Of a DNA stretch of 18,380 nt, positions 13,872 to 18,380 are shown in pieces. The position numbers and the translations under genes are program-made. The notes below the pieces were generated by a model. That model saw only the letters and a program-made list of their open reading frames with translations, was not told the origin of the DNA and did not search any database. The DNA is from DSWT01 sp034433375 (GTDB lineage Bacteria > Chloroflexota > Anaerolineae > B4-G1 > SLSP01), in assembly GCA_034433375.1 (NCBI GenBank), contig DAOUAQ010000175.1, positions 1 to 18,380 on the forward strand, read 5' to 3'. The stretch's first letter is position 1, and each line of letters starts with the position of its first letter.

Positions 13872-14801
13872 TCAAGTTCCGGCAAAGTCCGCCGCGTCGG
13901 GATCATGGGAACGTGGGTGCGCCCGCAGGTAGATCTCCCGCGCGCGACGTTGGGTCACGTTGGCATAAATCTGCGTCGTCGCCAGGCTTTCGTGACCGAG
14001 AAGCTCCTGGAGCACCCGCAGGTCGGCCCCGCCGTCAAGCATGTGCGTGGCGAAGGTGTGGCGCAGCAGGTGCGGCGTCACCGTCTGGTCAATGCCGGCC
14101 GCAACGCCGGCCTGCCGCACGACTTCATCCACCGAGCGCACGGACAGGCGCTGCCCAAAACGGTTGAGGAACACAGCATTTGTCGCGGGACGGTCGGCCA
14201 ACTGCGCCGGGCGTCCAACGTCAATGTATGCCCGCAGCGCCGCCGCCGCCGGGCGTCCCACAAGCGCGACGCGCTCCTTGTCGCCCTTGCCGATAACGCG
14301 CATCTCGCCGGCGGCCAAATCAACGTCACGCAAATTCAATCCCACCAACTCGGCGACACGCAAGCCCGCCGCGTACAACGTCTCCAGAATCGCCCGGTCG
14401 CGCATCCCCTGCGGCGACGCGACATCCGGGACGGCTAGCAACCGCTGTACCTCTTCGATGGTGAGGTAACGAGGCAGACGGCGCGGGAGGCGCGGGGCGT
14501 AGACGCGGCGAAAGAGGTTTTGCTCCCAGGCATTGTTGCGCAGCAGGTAGTCCCCGAAAGCGCGCAACTCGAAGACCCGCCGGGCGATGCTAGCTCGCGC
14601 ATATTCCGCCTCGGCCAATTCGGCGAGATAGTCGCGCACCAGGTCGCGGGTTAGACCGCCGAGCGTGGCAACGCTGTGTTCGGTGGAATAATCGAGGAAC
14701 TGCCCAATATCAGTTCGGTAGTTTTTGACCGTGTAGGGTGAGGCGTTGTCGCGTTCCAATGAAGCGGTGTAACGTTCGAGCCAGCCGCGCAACTCAACCA
14801 T
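13872..14801 (-). CDS. XerC/XerD-type tyrosine recombinase
   Basis: A site-specific recombinase of the Xer group, which resolves chromosome dimers at dif. The start at ATG 14801 gives 309 residues, close to the usual 300. The N-terminal SAM-like core-binding domain covers about 1-100. The catalytic domain carries all six residues: R148 (GLRVAEL), K172 (GKGDKER), H244 and R247 (HLLRHTF), H270 (LLGHESL) and nucleophile Y279. The upstream GTG at 14825 was rejected because it lies within an intergenic inverted repeat and has no ribosome binding site. Sequence alone does not say whether it is XerC, XerD or a single-recombinase XerA-like system. No mobile-element cargo is adjacent, which favours a housekeeping role. 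Confidence 0.9.
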   Translation of the reverse strand: MVELRGWLERYTASLERDNASPYTVKNYRTDIGQFLDYSTEHSVATLGGLTRDLVRDYLAELAEAEYARASIARRVFELRAFGDYLLRNNAWEQNLFRRVYAPRLPRRLPRYLTIEEVQRLLAVPDVASPQGMRDRAILETLYAAGLRVAELVGLNLRDVDLAAGEMRVIGKGDKERVALVGRPAAAALRAYIDVGRPAQLADRPATNAVFLNRFGQRLSVRSVDEVVRQAGVAAGIDQTVTPHLLRHTFATHMLDGGADLRVLQELLGHESLATTQIYANVTQRRAREIYLRAHPRSHDPDAADFAGT

Positions 14802-14824
14802 CGTGGGTTTCCGTGGGAAAAACA

Positions 14825-14855
14825 CTGTAGGGCAGGCGAGACGCCCGCCCTACAG
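14825..14855. repeat. REP-like GTAGGGC/GCCCTAC inverted repeat
   Basis: Arms 14825-14838 and 14842-14855 pair over 14 bases with a single mismatch and a 3-base loop. It lies between the MBL-fold hydrolase stop and the recombinase start. I recall similar TGTAGGGC(G/A)GGCG palindromes as dispersed intergenic repeats in several phyla; dispersal in this genome cannot be seen here. Confidence 0.7.
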
Positions 14856-14872
14856 CGAAGACACATAAATGA

Positions 14873-15709
14873 TTAGCGCGCAGCCTTGAGCATGTCATAC
14901 ACGCTCATGATGTTCGCCACGTGGAGGCGGTGGCTGGCGATGCCGAGCGGAACACGCTCCAGGCCGCAATCTTCAAGGGGGATATTCCAGAGTTCTTTGC
15001 GATCGCGCCCCTGGCGCAGCATCGTCCGCGCCTTCTTGTGGACACATTCCAGGTAGGCGATGTAGCGATCAATGACGGCCTGCACTTCGCCGCGCAGGAT
15101 AACCTCGCCGTGCCCCTGCACGATGGTCTCCGGCGCCAGGCTCTTAATGTAATTCAACGTCTGAATTTCGCGTTCCCAATCGCCGTCGGCGATGATTGGG
15201 ATCGCCATCACCGCATCCCCGGTGATCAGGATTTCTTCGTCTTCCAGCAAGATGCCGATATTGTCGTCCGTGTGACCGGGCAACGACAGCAGCCGGAAGC
15301 TCTTGCTGCCCGCGCGCAACAGCAGTTCCCCGGTCTCGAAGGTGATATTGGGGATGCGCAGCACGACTTCCTCAAACATGGGGTCACCCTGGCGGGCTTC
15401 ATTGAGCGAGGCTTCGCCGACTTCCAACAGCTTGCGGCGGCACAGTTCGTGCGCCACAACGTCCACGCCGTTCGGGAAGGCGAACAGACCATACACGTGA
15501 TCCATGTGATGGTGGGTGAGGATATAAGAATGGAAATTCATCCCCACACGAACCTCGAGGAAACGCGCTATTTGTTTGGCCTCGTCGGGGAAAGGCAGCG
15601 CGTCAATCGCCACAATACCTTCCCGCGTCACCACAGCTATGGAATTGACGAGCGCATAACGATCGCTGGTAAAGAGGTAGATTTCCTCAGAGACCCGTTC
15701 CCAATACAT
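14873..15709 (-). CDS. MBL-fold metallo-hydrolase
   Basis: A metallo-beta-lactamase-fold hydrolase, 278 residues with the start used here. The metal motif HHHMDH at 66-71 supplies H66, H68, D70 and H71 of HxHxDH. Later ligands are seen in LPGHTDDN, LITGDAV and VQGHGEV, so a binuclear metal site is expected. It resembles the SoxH/quinoprotein-relay and general hydrolase subgroup rather than glyoxalase II or RNase Z; the substrate is unknown. ATG 15709 is chosen because GAGGGAAG lies just before it. An in-frame ATG at 15760 lacks a comparable site. It has its own promoter at 15799-15827, and the recombinase gene follows on the same strand after a hairpin repeat. Confidence 0.86.
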   Translation of the reverse strand: MYWERVSEEIYLFTSDRYALVNSIAVVTREGIVAIDALPFPDEAKQIARFLEVRVGMNFHSYILTHHHMDHVYGLFAFPNGVDVVAHELCRRKLLEVGEASLNEARQGDPMFEEVVLRIPNITFETGELLLRAGSKSFRLLSLPGHTDDNIGILLEDEEILITGDAVMAIPIIADGDWEREIQTLNYIKSLAPETIVQGHGEVILRGEVQAVIDRYIAYLECVHKKARTMLRQGRDRKELWNIPLEDCGLERVPLGIASHRLHVANIMSVYDMLKAAR

Positions 15710-15798
15710 ACTTCCCTCGATCTTAGAATGACGTGTGATCTCTTTGCAACCATGCCCCACCGCTGTAAAGGTAGGAAAATGGTTGCTTTAACGCATTT

Positions 15799-15827
15799 AG
15801 TATAACACAAGCGATATAGAAAGTCCA
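15799..15827 (-). promoter_or_regulatory. Promoter of the MBL-fold hydrolase gene
   Basis: On the minus strand -35 TGGACT (15827-15822) and -10 TATACT (15804-15799) are 17 bases apart, with a TGT extension of the -10. The predicted leader is about 80 bases. Confidence 0.65.
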
Positions 15828-15850
15828 GATTACTTTACATAATCAGGCAC

Positions 15851-15887
15851 ATAAAAAACCACGCTCATTTCAAGCGTGGTTTTTTAT
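15851..15887 (-). terminator. Intrinsic terminator of the 6S RNA gene
   Basis: A perfect 15-bp inverted repeat (15851-15865 with 15873-15887, loop of 7) has a GC core ACCACGCT-like arm and six A/T pairs, so each strand ends in a T-run. On the minus strand it closes the 6S RNA transcript just before the hydrolase promoter; it could work in both directions. Confidence 0.92.
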
Positions 15888-16072
15888 GCGAATAAGTCCG
15901 GCCCCGCCGTGCCGTGTACCGCTGGCTTTGACCCTGCTTACGCAGGTGGGGTCCTGCCGAACGATTTCGCCTTGCCCGAGAGCTACCGCGGCCTCATTCT
16001 TGGACAAAAGACCCCTCTTTATCAAAATGTTGGCTCAAAACCCCGTATCGGTTTCACGCACACGGCAGGTAT
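15888..16072 (-). ncRNA. ssrS: 6S RNA
   Basis: 6S RNA mimics an open promoter and sequesters RNA polymerase holoenzyme. The minus strand here gives about 185 bases, the usual size, between an extended -10 promoter and an intrinsic terminator. The ends pair: UGCCGUGU (16067-16060) with ACACGGCA (15917-15910) forms the closing stem. GGGGUC and GACCCC (15948-15953 with 16010-16015) bound the terminal stem. Between these the 3' side carries the small hairpin CCUGC-GUAA-GCAGG (15933-15946), as in the central bubble of known 6S RNAs. Short stretches resemble E. coli 6S as I recall it: UUUUGAGCC for CCCUGAGCC, an identical CAAGAAUG (16002-15995), and GGGUCAAAGCCAGCGG for GGGUUACAGCCUGCGG. Exact ends are approximate. 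A forward open frame across it is a shadow. Confidence 0.87.
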
Positions 16073-16079
16073 AGGCGAC

Positions 16080-16107
16080 ATAATACCACAGTTTAATCAG
16101 AAGGCAA
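16080..16107 (-). promoter_or_regulatory. Promoter of 6S RNA
   Basis: Minus-strand -35 TTGCCT (16107-16102) and -10 TATTAT (16085-16080) are 16 bases apart, with a TGG extension. It lies over the last codons and stop of the dipeptidase gene and predicts a start at about 16072. Confidence 0.7.
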
Positions 16108-17161
16108 CCAAAACCCGGCGCAGCACCCGCAGCCAGTTCCCGCTGAGGATAGCAACGATGTCAGAATCCGCATAGCCGCGTTCGGCCAGCAGTGCCCCGA
16201 TTTTGCCCAAGTCCGCACTGGACTCCAAACCCTCCGGTACAGCCTCGCGCCCAAAACCACCGTCGAAGTCTGAACCGATGCCCACGAAACTCGCCGCGCC
16301 CGTCACCTGGCAAATATGGTCAATGACTTCGGCCACGCGCGCCAGGGGCAGGCGCGCAGCACCGTTACGCCAGCCCTCGGCCAACATCAAGTTGAAAGGC
16401 ATGACGCCCATCACGCCGTCGCGGGCGGCAATCCGGCGGATCAGCGCATCGGAAAGCTGGCGCGGCGTATCTACGAAGGCGCGCGGGTTCGCGTGGCTGG
16501 AAGCGACCGGCCCAGGATAGCGCTCCAGGGCCTCGTAGGCGGTGTCTTCCCACACGTGGCTGAGATCGAGCAGCAGGTTATAGTCGGCCATAGCCGATAG
16601 CAGCTTGCGCCCCTCGTTGGTCAGCGGGCCGGGCGCGGCGTTGCCGCCGGCATAGCGCGTCCCCGCCGACCACGACAACCCGACGCCGCGCAAACCCCGT
16701 TCCACCCACCACCCCACTTCACCCGGCTCGCGTATCGGATCCGCGCCTTCCATCACAAGGAAAAGGCCGAGCCGCGGCTGATCGGTGTTCCATGAAGCCA
16801 ACACCGCCTCCATATCCGCATCCGAGTGCAGCAGAGCGACGCGCTCACTCTCGTCAGCCAGGCGGCGGTAATAATCGAGCTGTGGGACAGCATAACGATG
16901 CGCCTCTTGGGGCGTGTGATAGATTTGCGGCTCCAACGTCCCCGGCAGCGCCGGCGCGACGAAAATACTCGCGCCCACCACGGCGACCCGCCCTTCCAAC
17001 AAGGCCGGCAGCGTGGTCATACACGAGCCGGACGGTGGGCCGGGTGACGGCGTCTCGGCTTCTTGCGCCCGGATCTCCGCGACCGGGCGCAAGAGATCGC
17101 GTGCCATAATGATAGCGTTGTAAGCCAGGTCAAGGTGCGCATCAACGAGAATTAGTTTCAT
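16097..17161 (-). CDS. Membrane dipeptidase (peptidase family M19)
   Basis: A zinc-dependent dipeptidase of the renal-dipeptidase-like M19 family, expected to cleave dipeptides, sometimes with D-residues. The 354-residue protein is typical in length. Metal and active-site residues are present: H9 and D11 in VDAHLDL, E138 in LVMEGAD, H202 in LLDLSHVW, H223 in ASSHANPRA, and the late GIGSDFDGGF. No signal peptide is visible despite the family name, so a cytoplasmic enzyme is likely. GAGGGG lies just before the ATG. The 3' end overlaps the 6S RNA promoter. It is divergent from the FHA gene, with a spacer of 113 bases. Confidence 0.92.
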   Translation of the reverse strand: MKLILVDAHLDLAYNAIIMARDLLRPVAEIRAQEAETPSPGPPSGSCMTTLPALLEGRVAVVGASIFVAPALPGTLEPQIYHTPQEAHRYAVPQLDYYRRLADESERVALLHSDADMEAVLASWNTDQPRLGLFLVMEGADPIREPGEVGWWVERGLRGVGLSWSAGTRYAGGNAAPGPLTNEGRKLLSAMADYNLLLDLSHVWEDTAYEALERYPGPVASSHANPRAFVDTPRQLSDALIRRIAARDGVMGVMPFNLMLAEGWRNGAARLPLARVAEVIDHICQVTGAASFVGIGSDFDGGFGREAVPEGLESSADLGKIGALLAERGYADSDIVAILSGNWLRVLRRVLVAF

Positions 17162-17216
17162 AGTCCCCTCTGTTGTTTAATAGTCGTTGGTCAAGTAGTC
17201 GGATCGTCAGGTTCAC

Positions 17217-17244
17217 TTGCCTCTATGCTCTACAGGAGTATACT
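17217..17244 (+). promoter_or_regulatory. Promoter of the FHA-domain gene
   Basis: TTGCCT (17217-17222) and TATACT (17239-17244) are 16 bases apart, the same -35 and spacing as at the 6S RNA promoter. The leader would be about 25 bases and includes AGGGAGG before the ATG. Confidence 0.65.
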
Positions 17245-17274
17245 CGCTTTTAAGGAAAAAAGGGAGGTCATGCT

Positions 17275-17928
17275 ATGGAAAACCAGATTCGGCGATTGCT
17301 GATTGTCACAGAAGGGCCAAATCAGGGCCAATCTTACGTTTTACAGGAGATGATCTGCACACTCGGCAGAACGGCGGACAACACCGTCGTCATTGACAGC
17401 CCGCGCATCTCGCGCCATCACACGCAGATCCGGCTGCTGCCGGAGGGCGCGATTGTCGAGGATACGGGCAGCACGAACGGCACGTGGCTCAACAACCGCC
17501 GTCTCACCAGTCCGCAGCGGTTGACGCCGGGCGACATCATCGGTCTGGCCGATTACATCTCCTTCCGTTTCGAGGTTGAGGAGGGGATGCGGACGGAGCG
17601 GCTCGTACCGGCGATGCCGGGCACACCCACTCAGGCGATGAGCGATGTGTACAATGTCCCCGCGCCCCCGCCGCCCAGTTATGAAGAGCCTTACCGTCCA
17701 TACGCGGAAACGGCAACGCCATCTTTTACCCCGGCGCAATCTGCGCCACCGCCCGTGTCGCAGCCAGCCAGTGCGCCGGGCGCCAAGCGTTCACAATGGG
17801 TGTACATCGTCGTCGCCATCCTGCTCGTCCTGATCTGCATTTGCGCCGCCGTCGCCGTCTACCTGTGGTTCGCCCCGGTCGAGTTTTGGCAAAAGGTGTT
17901 TGAACTGTTCAATATCCCTATCCCGTAA
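17275..17928 (+). CDS. FHA-domain protein with C-terminal membrane anchor
   Basis: A forkhead-associated protein that should bind phosphothreonine peptides. In the 217 residues the FHA domain spans about 8-102, with the key loops LGRT (R32), SRHHT at 46-50 and GSTNGTWLNN at 65-74. A Pro/Ala/Ser-rich, probably disordered linker follows (about 115-170), then one hydrophobic segment at about 175-197 and a short amphipathic end. With no signal peptide, the FHA domain should face the cytoplasm with the tail in the membrane. Such proteins usually read signals from Ser/Thr kinases; none is encoded in this window. AGGGAGG lies 7 bases before the ATG. The gene appears monocistronic. Confidence 0.88.
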   Translation: MENQIRRLLIVTEGPNQGQSYVLQEMICTLGRTADNTVVIDSPRISRHHTQIRLLPEGAIVEDTGSTNGTWLNNRRLTSPQRLTPGDIIGLADYISFRFEVEEGMRTERLVPAMPGTPTQAMSDVYNVPAPPPPSYEEPYRPYAETATPSFTPAQSAPPPVSQPASAPGAKRSQWVYIVVAILLVLICICAAVAVYLWFAPVEFWQKVFELFNIPIP

Positions 17929-17938
17929 TCACACAACA

Positions 17939-17970
17939 CAGCGCCCGCCATTTCAAAATGGCGGGCGCTG
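17939..17970. terminator. Bidirectional hairpin between FHA gene and larC
   Basis: A perfect 14-bp GC-rich stem (17939-17952 with 17957-17970) with tetraloop TCAA lies between two converging genes. T-runs are short or absent, so it is a weak classical terminator, but its position fits the role for both. Confidence 0.75.
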
Positions 17971-17987
17971 AAAATTTACCTCCAAAT

Positions 17988-18380
17988 TTATCCTCCATTC
18001 GCCGCCCGATACACCTCACGCAACGGCACGCCGTGTTCCTCCGCCAGACGGCGGCAATCCTCATACTCCGGCGCGCGCTTGGTCGTACCGTCAGGTAATT
18101 CCGCCACTTTGACATGCACCGGGCCGTAGGGCGTATCCACGTGTTCGATGACGCGCGGCAGGGCGTGGCGGATCACAGTCTGCTCGCGGATGCCCAATGT
18201 GGTGGTTTCCGCAAAGAGGATAGCCGTCATCGTGGGTACGTCGTCGGGACAGCAGAGGACGCGCAGCAGCGTGGCAGGACGGTTCTTCTTCATCTGGATG
18301 GGCGAGAGGTAGACGTCCAGCGCGCCGGCCGCGAACAGTTTGCCCATCACGTACTCGTAGATCTCCGGGTTGAGATCGTC
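17988..18380 (-). CDS. larC: LarC nickel-pincer cofactor biosynthesis protein, C-terminal part (partial)
   Basis: LarC (formerly DUF111) inserts nickel into the pyridinium dithiocarboxylate cofactor of lactate racemase and related enzymes. Only the last 130 codons are in the window; the frame stays open to the right edge, so the start lies beyond it. Diagnostic segments are DDLNPEIYEYVMGKLFAAG at the edge, then LDVYLSPIQMKKNRPATLL and a later TTTLGIREQ, all characteristic of the C-terminal domain. The protein ends normally at AANGG. The ATG or GTG codons near 18350 are internal. Whether larB or larE accompany it cannot be seen. Confidence 0.92.
   Translation of the reverse strand, partial: DDLNPEIYEYVMGKLFAAGALDVYLSPIQMKKNRPATLLRVLCCPDDVPTMTAILFAETTTLGIREQTVIRHALPRVIEHVDTPYGPVHVKVAELPDGTTKRAPEYEDCRRLAEEHGVPLREVYRAANGG

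Noticed and set aside
13872..14801. Recombinase as the integrase of a mobile element
   Set aside because: It fits Xer in length and motifs, and no tRNA gene, attachment duplication or cargo flanks it. It is also about 9 kb from the phzF scar, with core genes between.
14921..15805. A 294-residue forward frame opposite the MBL-fold hydrolase
   Set aside because: The minus-strand gene has full metal motifs and a promoter; the forward frame has none and is a codon-bias shadow.
15876..16175. A 99-residue forward frame between hydrolase and dipeptidase
   Set aside because: It covers the 6S RNA gene and its promoter; Pro/Cys-rich translation without a family or ribosome binding site.

Overview
This window looks like chromosomal DNA of a Chloroflexota (Anaerolineae-like) bacterium. 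That placement is an inference. It rests on the fairly GC-rich coding sequence, GTG and TTG starts, the style of the Rad50-like ATPase and ClpC, the adjacent DUF433/DUF5615 pair, and short AT-rich tandem repeats in gene spacers. There is no rRNA or tRNA gene, no CRISPR array and no insertion sequence with a transposase.

Layout. 105-3520 (+): an RlmE-type rRNA methyltransferase and a large SbcC/Rad50-like ATPase. 3605-5918 (-): an accessory islet with a DUF433/DUF5615 toxin-antitoxin pair, a stranded 3' end of a phzF gene, two small genes of unknown function, and the intact phzF gene. 6021-7886 (-): an RlmD-type uracil methyltransferase downstream of a CPBP membrane protease. 8067-10833 (+): the conserved pair rpsO and pnp. 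10958-11137 (+): a 59-60 residue orphan protein with a strong terminator. 11347-13815 (+): a ClpC AAA+ unfoldase. 13872-15709 (-): an Xer-type tyrosine recombinase and an MBL-fold hydrolase. 15851-16107 (-): an independently promoted 6S RNA gene with its own terminator. 16097-17161 (-): an M19 dipeptidase. 17275-17928 (+): a membrane-anchored FHA protein. 17988 to the right edge (-): the C-terminal part of LarC.

Most genes are housekeeping: rRNA modification (rlmE, rlmD), translation and RNA decay (rpsO, pnp), protein quality control (clpC) and RNA polymerase control (6S RNA). The most interesting stretch is 3.6-5.25 kb. There a 169-bp copy of the phzF 3' end lies 775 bp from the real one. 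The two copies differ almost only at synonymous sites, and two small co-oriented genes are trapped between them. This is the footprint expected when incoming DNA replaces the 3' end of a gene and displaces the old end.

Promoters recur in a common form, an extended -10 (TGn followed by TATAAT-like), at 4.25, 7.89, 7.98, 11.24, 15.80 and 16.08 kb. One of them places the start of transcription on the ATG of its gene, predicting a leaderless mRNA. Several spacers carry three-unit tandem repeats whose unit length and sequence differ from spacer to spacer.
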